Source of the DNA: Bacteroidota bacterium
Lineage (GTDB): Bacteria; Bacteroidota; Bacteroidia; Bacteroidales; FEN-979
Length of the DNA stretch: 64,000 nt
Direction: 5' to 3'
Assembly (NCBI GenBank): GCA_026391775.1
Contig: JAPLDK010000009.1
Span: forward strand, 50,085-114,084
Shown here: one piece after another, positions 44,156-53,374 of the stretch
How positions within the stretch are numbered: position 1 is the first letter of the stretch
Layout: every line of letters starts with the position of its first letter
The notes under the pieces: generated by a model
Databases searched by the model: none
What the model saw: the letters and a program-made list of their open reading frames with translations, nothing else
What the model was told of the DNA's origin: nothing
Program-made: the position numbers and the translations under genes

Positions 44156-44632
44156 ATGAGGACGATGTTCAAAAATATGATTTCCATTCTGCTCCTTCTG
44201 CCCCTGTTGGCCGGAACGCTTGGGATTTCAGCCAGGGAACATCGTTGTGCTTCCAGCAATAAAGCCAGTATTAAACTCTTCCCTGAGCTTACAGGGCAGG
44301 TGGCCTCATGCTGCTGCTCGTCAGAATCCCCGTCTTCTGCTTCATCCGGGGGTACTGGCAGCGAAACTTTTGATGCACCGGATTGCTGCAAGACAATCCA
44401 GCTATACTTTAAAGCCAGCTTTCAAACTACCCAGGCCCAGGCAGAGACCTCCCTGGCTCCGATACATCTGCTTTCAGGTCTGATCCTGCCTCCGGATTTA
44501 AAGTTTCAGAAAGCCTTTGTTTATAATGCCTTTTCTTTTTACGTTGATACCGGACCTCCTTTGACAGGCCGCCAGCGTATTATTTCCTTCCACCAGTCTA
44601 AAATTCCCTGCCACTCATTTCTCCTTAGCTGA
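44156..44632 (+). CDS. HYC_CC_PP-family-like small exported protein
   Basis: 158 aa with a signal peptide or anchor (ISILLLLPLLAG). Its sparse motifs match the Bacteroidota HYC_CC_PP family: an H-R-C near the mature N-terminus (H29, C31), a triple cysteine at 52-54, a second pair C77-C78 and a TGPPL motif near the C-terminus. The usual tyrosine of 'HYC' is arginine here. The cysteine clusters suggest metal (possibly copper) handling in the periplasm, but the function is not established. First of three consecutive plus-strand genes with a TonB receptor and an HMA protein. Confidence 0.72.
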   Translation: MRTMFKNMISILLLLPLLAGTLGISAREHRCASSNKASIKLFPELTGQVASCCCSSESPSSASSGGTGSETFDAPDCCKTIQLYFKASFQTTQAQAETSLAPIHLLSGLILPPDLKFQKAFVYNAFSFYVDTGPPLTGRQRIISFHQSKIPCHSFLLS

Positions 44633-44759
44633 GACGGGCAGGTATTTCTTTTTTATTATTTCTGATAAAGATTTGCCCGACCGGCCTTGAATTCCGGGGA
44701 TGTCTGATTATCACATTCCGCTCATCCGCAGTCATAGACATAATCTTTAACACAGAAAA

Positions 44760-47108
44760 ATGAAAATAAGATCAATTATAAAAATACCTGTACTGTTTCT
44801 GCTGTCAATCCTGTTCATTCAGAATGTGAGTTCACAGGCCCTTTCGGGTTACGTTTACGAAAGAACAACCGACGGGAAACAAGAGGCCCTCACAGGTGTC
44901 AATGTTTACTGGGCAGGGACCACTAAGGGCACATTCACCGACGAGAATGGAAAATTCCGCCTTTCCCGAAGTGGAAACGGGAATTCAAGGCTTGTCGTAA
45001 GCCTGCTTGGTTACCGCCGTGATACACTGGCAGTGCCAAAAGAAAAATTAAAACTTGAGATCGGGATGGAGGCCGGGGACCGGCAGCTGTCGGAGGTTGA
45101 AATTAAAGGCAGGCAGGATAATTCCTATGTTTCCAGGATGAAGACCCAGGCTACAACGGTAATCAACATTGGCGAGCTTCAGCGGGCCGCCTGCTGTAAC
45201 CTGGCCGAAAGCTTTGAAACCAATGCCTCTGTGGATGTTTCATACAGCGATGCAGTTTCGGGAGCAAGGCAGATTCAGCTGCTTGGGCTAAGCGGCATTT
45301 ACAGCCAGATCATGACCGAAAATGTGCCGCTTATCAGGGGACTGGCAACACCCTACGGGCTGAACTATGTCCCTGGCCCCTGGATGGAATCAATACAGGT
45401 GGCTAAGGGCACTTCATCGGTTGTACAGGGCTATGAATCCATAACGGGGCAGATCAATGTTGAGTATAAGAAACCCGAGAGCAGCGAAAAATTCTACCTG
45501 AACCTATATGGCAACAGCAATCTCCGCTTTGAAGCCAATGCCAACGGATCGGTGAAGATCACCGATAAACTGAGCACGTCCCTGCTGGTTCATGCTGATG
45601 ACTTCAGGCATCCCTTCGACAGGAACGGCGATGGGTTTATGGATATGCCAAAACTCATGAATGTTAACGTGTTTAACCGCTGGGATTTTATCAGTCCTGG
45701 AAAATGGGTCTCCCGTCTGGGTATAAAATACCTGTACGAGGAACGCAACGGGGGGCAGATGGACTTTGTGAAAAGTGCATGGAACACCGATACAACAGGC
45801 ATTACCAATGATTCAAAGAAGTATGGCATTGGAGTCAAAACCAACCGCTTCGAAACATTCTGGAAAAACGGAGTTTTCTTTAAAGGTTTGGCCCAGTCAA
45901 GCCTTGGCTTGATACTCTCGTTCATCAACCACGAGCAGGATGCGTTCTATGGTATCGATCTTTATCATGGCCATGAGCAGAATTTCAACGCCAACCTGAT
46001 CTATACCGCACAATTCAATGGCGAAAAGCATAAGATCTCGGCCGGAGGAAGTTATTTCATTGACGCTTATTCCGAGAATTTCGTCCAGACCAGGCTGGCC
46101 TATCGTTACCAGTATCTGCCGGATACAGTAGCACCGATCTATGCCGACAAATTTACCCTTGTGAATGATTCCGTCTACACCTATGTTATGGACCGTTCGG
46201 AATGGGCTGCCGGTGGTTTTATGGAATATACTTTCAACCTGAAAGATAAATTCACCCTCATTGCCGGTGTGCGTGGCGATTACAACAACCGCTGGGGATT
46301 TTTGTTTACACCCAGGCTTCATATGAGGGTGACGCTGGCGAAGGGCCTTGCCCTTCGCGGTTCTGTGGGCAAGGGTTACCGTTCTCCCAATCTTCTGGCC
46401 GAAAATTCCCCAATGCTGATCAGCCAGAGGGTTCTTTATTTTGCCCCCGGCCTGACAAATGAAGAAGCCTGGAATTTCGGGCTCAGCCTTACCTGGGACT
46501 TTACACTATTCAGCCGTAAAGCTGAACTCACTATTGACGGATACCGCACAAGCTTCGTAAAGCAAACGGTAGTGGACCAGGACAGCCTTCCCACTGCGGT
46601 GTTCTTCTATAACCTCAACGGGCAGTCGTATGCGAACGTTGCCCAGGCACAGTTCAGCTTCCAACCGGTCAAACAGTTTACTGTTCTTGCCGCTTTCCGA
46701 TACAATGATGTGAAAGTGACAGAGGGTAACCAGCTCCGGCAGAAGGCCCTTGTGAACCAGTACAAAGCCCTGCTTACCCTGAGCTATTCAACACGTTTTG
46801 ACAAATGGAAGTTCGATCTTACAGGGCAGTTGAACGGGCCTTCACGTATCCCTGATACAAAGAAGATGCCTGCTGTGCTTCAGCTTCCGGAAAAATCTCC
46901 GGTTTGGTTTAACCTGCTCGCCCAGGTTACAAAAAAATTCAGGAACTTTGAAATTTACATCGGGGGTGAGAACCTGCTTAACGTAAGGCAGGAAAATCCG
47001 ATTGTAGAGTATTTCAAACCGTATCACACCCATTTTGACGCTTCCATGGCATGGGGGCCGGTGGTTGGGATCACGGGCTATGCGGGAATAAGGCTTACAA
47101 TAAAATAA
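44760..47108 (+). CDS. TonB-dependent receptor in a metal-linked cassette
   Basis: 782 aa outer-membrane transporter. It has a signal peptide (~26 aa), a CarboxypepD_reg-like domain (LSGYVYERTTDGKQEALTGVNVYWAG), a plug (about 110-240) with vicinal C145-C146 in AACCNLAESFETN and the SGARQIQLLGLSG motif, and a barrel ending AGIRLTIK. Receptors next to an HMA protein are usually assigned to heavy-metal or metal-chelate uptake. The substrate is inferred, not shown. It is preceded by the HYC_CC_PP-like gene (127 bp) and followed by the HMA gene (24 bp). Confidence 0.85.
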   Translation: MKIRSIIKIPVLFLLSILFIQNVSSQALSGYVYERTTDGKQEALTGVNVYWAGTTKGTFTDENGKFRLSRSGNGNSRLVVSLLGYRRDTLAVPKEKLKLEIGMEAGDRQLSEVEIKGRQDNSYVSRMKTQATTVINIGELQRAACCNLAESFETNASVDVSYSDAVSGARQIQLLGLSGIYSQIMTENVPLIRGLATPYGLNYVPGPWMESIQVAKGTSSVVQGYESITGQINVEYKKPESSEKFYLNLYGNSNLRFEANANGSVKITDKLSTSLLVHADDFRHPFDRNGDGFMDMPKLMNVNVFNRWDFISPGKWVSRLGIKYLYEERNGGQMDFVKSAWNTDTTGITNDSKKYGIGVKTNRFETFWKNGVFFKGLAQSSLGLILSFINHEQDAFYGIDLYHGHEQNFNANLIYTAQFNGEKHKISAGGSYFIDAYSENFVQTRLAYRYQYLPDTVAPIYADKFTLVNDSVYTYVMDRSEWAAGGFMEYTFNLKDKFTLIAGVRGDYNNRWGFLFTPRLHMRVTLAKGLALRGSVGKGYRSPNLLAENSPMLISQRVLYFAPGLTNEEAWNFGLSLTWDFTLFSRKAELTIDGYRTSFVKQTVVDQDSLPTAVFFYNLNGQSYANVAQAQFSFQPVKQFTVLAAFRYNDVKVTEGNQLRQKALVNQYKALLTLSYSTRFDKWKFDLTGQLNGPSRIPDTKKMPAVLQLPEKSPVWFNLLAQVTKKFRNFEIYIGGENLLNVRQENPIVEYFKPYHTHFDASMAWGPVVGITGYAGIRLTIK

Positions 47109-47132
47109 TAACCGATAACAAATCAAAATAAA

Positions 47133-47498
47133 ATGAAAAAAGGAATCGTAACTCTATGCAGCATAATGCTGTTCGCTTTTATGCTGGCATCTGCCTCGGC
47201 TTTCAGTCAGGAAAAAAAGCCTGAAACAATTAAAATCAAAACCTCTGCGGTCTGCGATATGTGCAAGGACCGTATTGAACAGGGAATGGCCTTTGAAAAG
47301 GGTGTGAAGAACGTGGTTCTGGATGTCGACACAAAGATTGTATCCATCACTTACAACCCGTCCAAAACAACTCCCGATGACCTCCGTAAGGCTATCTCAA
47401 AATTGGGTTATGATGCGGATAATGTCGTTGCCGACAAAGCTGCGTATGCCAAGCTGCCGGCCTGCTGCAAAAAGGACGCGGTACATAAACATAAATAG
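47133..47498 (+). CDS. Heavy-metal-associated (HMA) domain protein, exported
   Basis: 121 aa with a signal peptide (ending SAFSQ). The HMA domain has the metal-binding CDMC motif (C41, C44) where most members have CxxC, and the fold pattern up to LRKAISKLGYDADNV. The tail carries a second cysteine pair (C111-C112) and a His/Lys end (HKHK), extra potential ligands. It is probably a periplasmic copper- or other soft-metal chaperone working with the upstream receptor. It ends 8 bp from the convergent ppdK. Confidence 0.88.
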   Translation: MKKGIVTLCSIMLFAFMLASASAFSQEKKPETIKIKTSAVCDMCKDRIEQGMAFEKGVKNVVLDVDTKIVSITYNPSKTTPDDLRKAISKLGYDADNVVADKAAYAKLPACCKKDAVHKHK

Positions 47499-47506
47499 AC
47501 AAAAGG

Positions 47507-50287
47507 TTATTTTTTCCTGGCAACCTTCTTAACAGATTTTGCAGCCGTTTTGGCCTTCATGTCCTTGATGTGGGCATGTGCAGCGGCAAGACGTGCAATG
47601 GGAACACGGAACGGTGAACAGCTCACATAGCTGAATCCCAGCTGGTAGCAGAATTCAACAGATGAAGGTTCTCCTCCATGCTCTCCGCAGATACCGATCT
47701 TCAGGTCCCTGCGAACACTGCGTCCCTTTTCAACTGCGATCTTCATCAGCTGGCCTACACCTTCGCGGTCAAGTATGTTGAAGGGGTCTACGGGCAGGAT
47801 CTTCTTGTCGAGATAATCGGGAAGGAAACTCCCAATATCGTCCCGGCTGAAACCGAAGCTCATCTGCGTAAGGTCGTTGGTACCGAAGGAGAAGAACTGT
47901 GAAATGCCTGCGATTTTGTCGGCAGTCAGCGCAGCTCTTGGGATCTCAATCATAGTGCCAACAAGATGAGGGATCTCCTTCATCTTGAACTTGGCACAAA
48001 CCTCCCTGTATACGGTGTCAACGATGGCAAACTGGTCTTTCAACTCGGTATCCACGCAGGTTACAGGGATCATAATTTCAGGGAAAGGTTTTTTCTTGCC
48101 TTTCAGCAGTTCTGCTGTAGCTTCAAAAACCGCCCTGACCTGCATTTCGGTGATCTCCGGATACGTGATACCTAGTCGAACGCCGCGATGGCCCATCATC
48201 GGATTGGTTTCGTGAAGCGCATTTGCACGCTTGTCAAACTCCTGCATGGAGATCTTCAGGCTGTCGGCAATTTGCTTCCTGCCTTCAGGGTTCTGCGGGA
48301 TGAACTCATGCAGTGGCGGATCCAGGGTTCGGATGGTAACAGGATATCCGTCCATGGCAGCCATAGTCTGCTTGATATCTTCTTTTACATAAGGGAACAG
48401 CTCGTTTAAAGCCTTTCGCCTTTCTTCCACGGTCTTGGAAGCGATCATTTTGCGGAGGATAAAAAGGGGCTTCTCTGCATTCTTCCCGTAGAACATATGT
48501 TCGGTACGGAACAGCCCGATACCTTCGGCTCCGAATGCACGTGCCTTGGCGGCATCATCGGGAGTGTCGGCATTGGTGCGGACTTTCATTGTACGGGTTG
48601 CATCACATAGTTTCATGAATTTCTGGAAATCGGGATTCTCTTCTGCAGCCTTGATCATATTGATCGCGCCGTTGTATATATATCCCTTGGAACCGTTCAG
48701 TGAAATGAAGTCGCCTTCTTTCAGTGTGATGTTGTCGATCTTCATGGTCTTCTTCGATGCGTCGATCTTCAGGGTGCCTGCACCTACAATGCAGCATTTG
48801 CCCCATCCGCGTGCTACGAGAGCTGCATGGGAGGTCATACCGCCGCGGGCAGTAAGAATAGCCTGTGCAGAACGCATACCTTCGATGTCTTCGGGATTGG
48901 TCTCTTCACGGACAAGTATCACGGTCTTGCCTTTCTTCGCCCATGCCACAGCTTCTTCCGAAGTAAATACGATCTGGCCACAAGCACCGCCGGGGCCTGC
49001 AGGCAAACCTTTTGCAACTGGTTTCACCTTCTTCTCAGCCGCAGGGTCAAGCACAGGGTGCAACAGTTCGTCAAGCTGTGAAGGCTCAACACGGAGTACT
49101 GCTTCTTCCCTGGTGATCAGCTTTTCGGCATACATCTCAATGGCCATTTTTACAGCAGCGGGGCCGTTACGTTTGCCAACGCGGCATTGTAGCATATACA
49201 GCTTCCCGTCCTGGATAGTGAACTCAATGTCAAGCATGTTGCGGTAATGCTTCTCAAGTCTTTTCTGGATGAGATCAAGCTCTTTGTAAACTACCTTCAT
49301 TGAAGTTTCAAGCGAAGGCAGGTGTCGTGTATGCTCGTTTTTACCGATTTCATTAATGGGGTTCGGTGTGCGGATACCTGCAACAACATCTTCTCCCTGT
49401 GCATTAGGCAGCCATTCACCGTAGAAATATTTCTCACCTGTAGCCGGGTTACGCGTAAAGGCCACTCCGGTGGCCGATGTGTCGCCCATATTGCCGAATA
49501 CCATAGACTGTACGTTAACAGCAGTGCCCCAAGAATCGGGAATGCCTTCAAAACGACGGTAGGAGATGGCACGTCTTCCGTTCCAGCTCTGGAATACCGC
49601 TCCAACTGCTCCCCACAACTGCTCCATGGGATCTTCGGGGAAAGGTTTGCCGAGAACTTCCTTTACTTTCTTCTTATAAATCTCGATGAGTTTCCTGAGA
49701 TCATCAGAGGTGAGATCAGTATCGTTCTTAGCCTTCTTTGCTTCCTTCATCCTGTGAAGTTCGCGCTCGAGCTGTACCCTCACACCCATGCCTTCCTTAG
49801 GCTCAATGCCGGCAGCTTTTTCCATTACCACATCAGAATACATCTGGATGAGGCGGCGCTGGGAGTCATACACGAACCTGGGGTTCTTTGTCTTCTTGAT
49901 CAGAGCTTCGCGTGTGATGTCGTTCAAACCTACGTTCAAAACGGTTTCCATCATGCCTGGCATGGAGGCACGGGCACCCGAACGTACCGATACAAGCAAG
50001 GGATTTGTCTTGTCGCCGAAAATAGCGCCCATTTCCTTCTCGGTCCTTTTAAGGGCGTCAAGCACCTGTTTTTTTAATTCCTTAGGGTAGTTTCTCTTGT
50101 TTTCGTAGTAAGCTGTGCATACTTCTGTGGAAAGGGTGAAGCCTGCTGGAACCGGCAGTCCTATATTCACCATTTCGGCAAGATTTGCTCCCTTGCCGCC
50201 GAGCAGATTCTTCATATCGGAATCTCCTTCGGCACTCTTGCCGCCGAAGTAATACACGTACTTCTTTTCTTTCACTGATTTAGCCAT
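47507..50287 (-). CDS. ppdK: Pyruvate, phosphate dikinase
   Basis: Interconverts pyruvate, ATP and phosphate with PEP, AMP and PPi; common in Bacteroidota for glycolysis or gluconeogenesis with PPi. 926 aa. ATP-grasp N-terminal domain (LLGGKGANLAEMV), swivelling domain with catalytic H487 in GGMTSHAALVARGWGK, and C-terminal PEP/pyruvate barrel with EHGGEPSSVEFC and the catalytic cysteine. The last ~22 residues (after HIKDMK) are a Lys/Ala-rich basic tail not needed for catalysis. It has a -7 element 46 nt upstream. Confidence 0.97.
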   Translation of the reverse strand: MAKSVKEKKYVYYFGGKSAEGDSDMKNLLGGKGANLAEMVNIGLPVPAGFTLSTEVCTAYYENKRNYPKELKKQVLDALKRTEKEMGAIFGDKTNPLLVSVRSGARASMPGMMETVLNVGLNDITREALIKKTKNPRFVYDSQRRLIQMYSDVVMEKAAGIEPKEGMGVRVQLERELHRMKEAKKAKNDTDLTSDDLRKLIEIYKKKVKEVLGKPFPEDPMEQLWGAVGAVFQSWNGRRAISYRRFEGIPDSWGTAVNVQSMVFGNMGDTSATGVAFTRNPATGEKYFYGEWLPNAQGEDVVAGIRTPNPINEIGKNEHTRHLPSLETSMKVVYKELDLIQKRLEKHYRNMLDIEFTIQDGKLYMLQCRVGKRNGPAAVKMAIEMYAEKLITREEAVLRVEPSQLDELLHPVLDPAAEKKVKPVAKGLPAGPGGACGQIVFTSEEAVAWAKKGKTVILVREETNPEDIEGMRSAQAILTARGGMTSHAALVARGWGKCCIVGAGTLKIDASKKTMKIDNITLKEGDFISLNGSKGYIYNGAINMIKAAEENPDFQKFMKLCDATRTMKVRTNADTPDDAAKARAFGAEGIGLFRTEHMFYGKNAEKPLFILRKMIASKTVEERRKALNELFPYVKEDIKQTMAAMDGYPVTIRTLDPPLHEFIPQNPEGRKQIADSLKISMQEFDKRANALHETNPMMGHRGVRLGITYPEITEMQVRAVFEATAELLKGKKKPFPEIMIPVTCVDTELKDQFAIVDTVYREVCAKFKMKEIPHLVGTMIEIPRAALTADKIAGISQFFSFGTNDLTQMSFGFSRDDIGSFLPDYLDKKILPVDPFNILDREGVGQLMKIAVEKGRSVRRDLKIGICGEHGGEPSSVEFCYQLGFSYVSCSPFRVPIARLAAAHAHIKDMKAKTAAKSVKKVARKK

Positions 50288-50333
50288 AGTTTTATAAATT
50301 TAAAAGGATTTTTTCCCACAAAATTTGAACCGG

Positions 50334-50341
50334 CAAAATTA
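50334..50341 (-). promoter_or_regulatory. -7 element (TAATTTTG) for ppdK
   Basis: Exact TAnnTTTG on the minus strand, 46 nt before the start. The remaining ~100 bp up to the mtgA end shows no other feature I can name. Confidence 0.5.
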
Positions 50342-50447
50342 CAACAAATTTCGACTTAAGGAATTAATCCTCAGGGAAAATTCATGGTAATTTATTGTCT
50401 GCGGATGAGGTTACGGTCCGGGTCAGCGTTACACCCTGTGCAAGCTC

Positions 50448-51143
50448 CTAATATTCTAGCTTCCCGATGTTCTCCATGTTCCATAGTATCCACTCCTGCC
50501 TCGACTGTATATATCTTGTGGGAAACCGTGGATCCCACTTCTGCGGATTAGGAAGAATTGAGGCAAGCAGGGCCGATTCTGAACGCGTAAGCGTATATGC
50601 ATGCTTATTGAAGTATGTCCTTGAGGCCGCTTCAGCACCATAAATGCCTTTGCCTGTCTCTATTACATTCAGATACACTTCCATGATACGCTTCTTGCTC
50701 CAGAGAAATTCTATCAGGAAAGTAAAGTAGACTTCAAGCCCTTTCCTGACCCATGAACGCTGGGGCCAGAGGAAAACATTTTTTGCTGTCTGTTGTGAAA
50801 TTGTACTGGCCCCGCGAATCTTTTTGCCTTGATGCTCACTGTTATATTCTTGTGCCTTGTCAATGGCATCAAGATCAAAGCCGCTATGTTCCAGGAAACG
50901 GTTATCTTCTGAAGCAACTACCGCAAGCTGAAGGGAAGTAGAAATGCTGTCGATGGAGACCCAGTCCTTTTTTAACTTCAGGGCCTGGCCCGAGAAATTT
51001 TGCTCACCAAGCCGTATGACCATCAGTGGAGTGACGGGAGGATTCACAAATTTGTACAAGATTGCACAGAAAGTGGATGTGCCGGTAAAAGCAAGGAAAA
51101 TGTACAGCACCCACTTCTGTACCCTTTTAATAGCCTTCCACAT
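50448..51143 (-). CDS. mtgA: Monofunctional biosynthetic peptidoglycan transglycosylase
   Basis: GT51 enzyme that polymerises lipid II into glycan strands. 231 aa. N-terminal membrane helix (VLYIFLAFTGTSTFCAILY), then GT51 motifs: ASEDNRFLEHSGFD (catalytic Glu), GASTISQQTAKNVFLW, KKRIMEVYLNVIE (second catalytic Glu) and GIYGAEAASRTYF. No penicillin-binding transpeptidase domain. Its upstream gap contains one copy of the dispersed repeat. Confidence 0.96.
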   Translation of the reverse strand: MWKAIKRVQKWVLYIFLAFTGTSTFCAILYKFVNPPVTPLMVIRLGEQNFSGQALKLKKDWVSIDSISTSLQLAVVASEDNRFLEHSGFDLDAIDKAQEYNSEHQGKKIRGASTISQQTAKNVFLWPQRSWVRKGLEVYFTFLIEFLWSKKRIMEVYLNVIETGKGIYGAEAASRTYFNKHAYTLTRSESALLASILPNPQKWDPRFPTRYIQSRQEWILWNMENIGKLEY

Positions 51144-51151
51144 TCTTTATA

Positions 51152-51218
51152 AAAATGAATTTTGAATATTGATCAACGAACTTTGAATATTGAACCATCA
51201 CGTTCATCACGCCATCAC
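51152..51218 (-). repeat. Dispersed intergenic repeat, copy A
   Basis: Minus-strand order: GTGATGGCGTGATGA (51218-51204) and, further on, TTCGTTGATCAATATTC (51180-51164). It lies in the 91-bp gap just after the stop of the unknown gene that ends at 51235. A near-identical element is at 60543-60602. Confidence 0.7.
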
Positions 51219-51234
51219 GATTTTCCTCACGTCC

Positions 51235-51876
51235 TTATTTATTATACTTCGCCTTCCACGCCCAGTAAAGGTTTTTCTTACCGTCCTTTACCAGGTTGTA
51301 AAGCGAGCCTCCCCAGTAATTTCTCATGCCTATACCACCGGCCTTCTCAACTACAGATTCACAAAGTATAACATCCCTGCTTGTCATATTAAATACAACA
51401 ACATAATACCCTGCCATTTCACTGCTTTTGTTCATAAAATCTGCTATAAGTACTATTCCCAATCCTTCCTTTTCTTTCAGATCATACTGCACTATGAAAT
51501 TTTTAATATCCCCGTTATTGAATTTGTTTTCATTCCCGTCCTTCATTTTCTCTGAATCAGTCGCGGCATTCAGAGCTGTAACCATGTTTATGTCCGGCAC
51601 AAGGCTCGACACCATGAACATGCCCCTGAAATCGTATTTGGTGGCTTCATTGAGGACCAGGGAATTCCATGCGGGAAAATATTTATCGCGGACTTCAGCC
51701 GGGGGGATGGGCCCGGCATCCTTAAATTGTGTGAAATCACCCGCAAGTTTAACATGAGAATAATCGATACCAAGCCAGGTGACAGGTCCCGTCTTATCAG
51801 AGAAAAAGTCTTGAACAGTCTGAGCCTGACATGCCATACCCAGGCAGGCTATACATAACACGATGATATGTTTCAT
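51235..51876 (-). CDS. Exported protein of unknown function
   Basis: 213 aa from the ATG at 51876 (MKHIIVLCIACLGMACQAQ). This is either a lipoprotein (Cys16 after LGMA) or a cleaved signal peptide at AQ. The longer frame to 52071 overlaps the next gene's start and is rejected. The mature protein contains WLGIDYSHVKLAGDF, VPDINMVTALNAA and YYVVVFNMTSRDV; I do not recognise a family. Downstream it runs into the repeat and then mtgA. Confidence 0.75.
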   Translation of the reverse strand: MKHIIVLCIACLGMACQAQTVQDFFSDKTGPVTWLGIDYSHVKLAGDFTQFKDAGPIPPAEVRDKYFPAWNSLVLNEATKYDFRGMFMVSSLVPDINMVTALNAATDSEKMKDGNENKFNNGDIKNFIVQYDLKEKEGLGIVLIADFMNKSSEMAGYYVVVFNMTSRDVILCESVVEKAGGIGMRNYWGGSLYNLVKDGKKNLYWAWKAKYNK

Positions 51877-52032
51877 GGCTGTTTTTTGATTTAAAATTAC
51901 TTCTTTACTTTCTTGCATGCAAAGATTTTTATTAACAGCTTTCGATTTGACGACCCGGCTAACGGCATTACAATATTCATTATATATTAGGGTGACCTGC
52001 CTGTGATTCTTGGTAGCATCGGGGGCTTTTCG

Positions 52033-52040
52033 TACTTTTG
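52033..52040 (+). promoter_or_regulatory. -7 element (TACTTTTG) for the lysine catabolic pair
   Basis: Exact TAnnTTTG, 23 nt before the ATG at 52064, in a 187-bp divergent gap. Otherwise the gap shows no tRNA, hairpin or riboswitch-like element. Confidence 0.55.
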
Positions 52041-52063
52041 CCGTGAAATTTCTATAAAACAAA

Positions 52064-53374
52064 ATGAGCAACTACATCGGCATCAGGCACGAGGACAAGT
52101 ACGAACATGAGCGTCGTGCCCCACTTACTCCAAAACATGTTGCACGGCTTGTTAAGCAGAAAAAGCTTGATATAGTCGTAGAGACATCCGCCAAAAGAAT
52201 ATTCACCGATACAGAATACGTTGAAGCAGGCGCCACAATCTGCGATAACCTGAACGACTGCTCTGTAATTTTCGGGGTTAAAGAGATCCCCGAAAATTAT
52301 TTTGAACCGGAAAAGACCTACGTGTTCTTCGCCCATGTTATCAAGGGGCAAAAGTACAACATGCCCATGCTGAAGCGCATGATGGAACTGAAATGTAACC
52401 TCATTGAGTATGAGAAGATCGTGGATGAGCAGGGCAAACGCCTCATTTTCTTCGGGCGTTATGCAGGCATGGCGGGGATGATCAATTCCTTCTGGTCTCT
52501 CGGGCTCCGTCTGAAGGATTTTGGGTACCAGACCGAGCTTCTTAAAATCAAACAGTCTCATCATTATGCTTCCCTAAAGGAAGCAAAGGATGCAATCTCC
52601 TATGTTGGGGAACTGATCGCCGAAAACGGGATCAATCCTAAATTCCGCCCCTTTGTTGTTGCTTTTACCGGCTACGGCAACGTATCCCAGGGTGCCCAGG
52701 AGATCTGCGGACTTCTTCCGGTGAAGGAAATTTCAGCTGAGAAGCTGCTGGAACTCCACAAAAGAAAACATGTCCCAAACAACATTGTGTTCAAGGTTGT
52801 TTTCAGGGAAGAGGACCTGTATGAAAACATTTACGGACATCCCTTCGATCTCCACGAATACATGCACAATCCACAGGATTTCCGCAGCAAGTTTGAGCAG
52901 TATATCCCATACATTTCACTCTTGATCAATTGCATATACTGGGATAAGCGTTTTCCTAGGCTTGTTACAAAAGAATATCTTGAAGCGCTTTTTACAAAAG
53001 GGAACCCCAAGCTGACGGTTATCGGTGACATAAGCTGCGATGTTGAAGGTTCTGTGGAATGCACTTTGCATCCAACTGCGATCTCAGATCCGGTTTTTAT
53101 TTACGATCCCGTGAAGGGCACAGCCATTCCCGGGCATAAAGGTGAAGGCATGCTCGTTATGGCTGTTGATATACTTCCCGCTGAATTGCCAAGGGATGCC
53201 TCCGACGGTTTTGCCGATGCACTTGTCAATTTTGTCAAGCCTATTGCCGACGCCGATTTTGATGAACCATTCGAGGACCTTGATCTCCCACGCGCCATCA
53301 AGAAAGGGCTTATCCTTCACAAGGGCGAACTCACGCCGGAATTTAAATATCTTGAAGAGTTTCTGAATGACTAA
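52064..53374 (+). CDS. Lysine-ketoglutarate reductase (saccharopine-forming), stand-alone
   Basis: 436 aa. The N-terminal alanine dehydrogenase/PNT-like domain begins IGIRHEDKYEHERRAPLTPKHV, matching the LKR half of eukaryotic bifunctional AASS (GIRRED...ERRAPL). Other parts: KTYVFFAHVIKGQKYNMPML and a Rossmann segment FTGYGNVSQGAQEI. It is predicted to condense lysine and 2-oxoglutarate to saccharopine with NAD(P)H. The next gene is the SDH half, overlapping by 8 bp, so the pair forms a split version of the bifunctional enzyme and supports lysine degradation (or, in reverse, synthesis). Confidence 0.88.
   Translation: MSNYIGIRHEDKYEHERRAPLTPKHVARLVKQKKLDIVVETSAKRIFTDTEYVEAGATICDNLNDCSVIFGVKEIPENYFEPEKTYVFFAHVIKGQKYNMPMLKRMMELKCNLIEYEKIVDEQGKRLIFFGRYAGMAGMINSFWSLGLRLKDFGYQTELLKIKQSHHYASLKEAKDAISYVGELIAENGINPKFRPFVVAFTGYGNVSQGAQEICGLLPVKEISAEKLLELHKRKHVPNNIVFKVVFREEDLYENIYGHPFDLHEYMHNPQDFRSKFEQYIPYISLLINCIYWDKRFPRLVTKEYLEALFTKGNPKLTVIGDISCDVEGSVECTLHPTAISDPVFIYDPVKGTAIPGHKGEGMLVMAVDILPAELPRDASDGFADALVNFVKPIADADFDEPFEDLDLPRAIKKGLILHKGELTPEFKYLEEFLND

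Noticed and set aside
44149..44733. Inverted 11-bp match CTGCGGATGAG flanking the HYC_CC_PP-like gene as a possible operator or mobile-element end
   Set aside because: The same word, or close variants, also occurs inside murB (13096) and near 50398. No target duplication or palindrome is associated.
47503..47527. AAGGTT/AACCTT stem between the HMA gene and ppdK as a terminator
   Set aside because: Only 6 A/T-rich pairs with a 13-nt loop; too weak to call.
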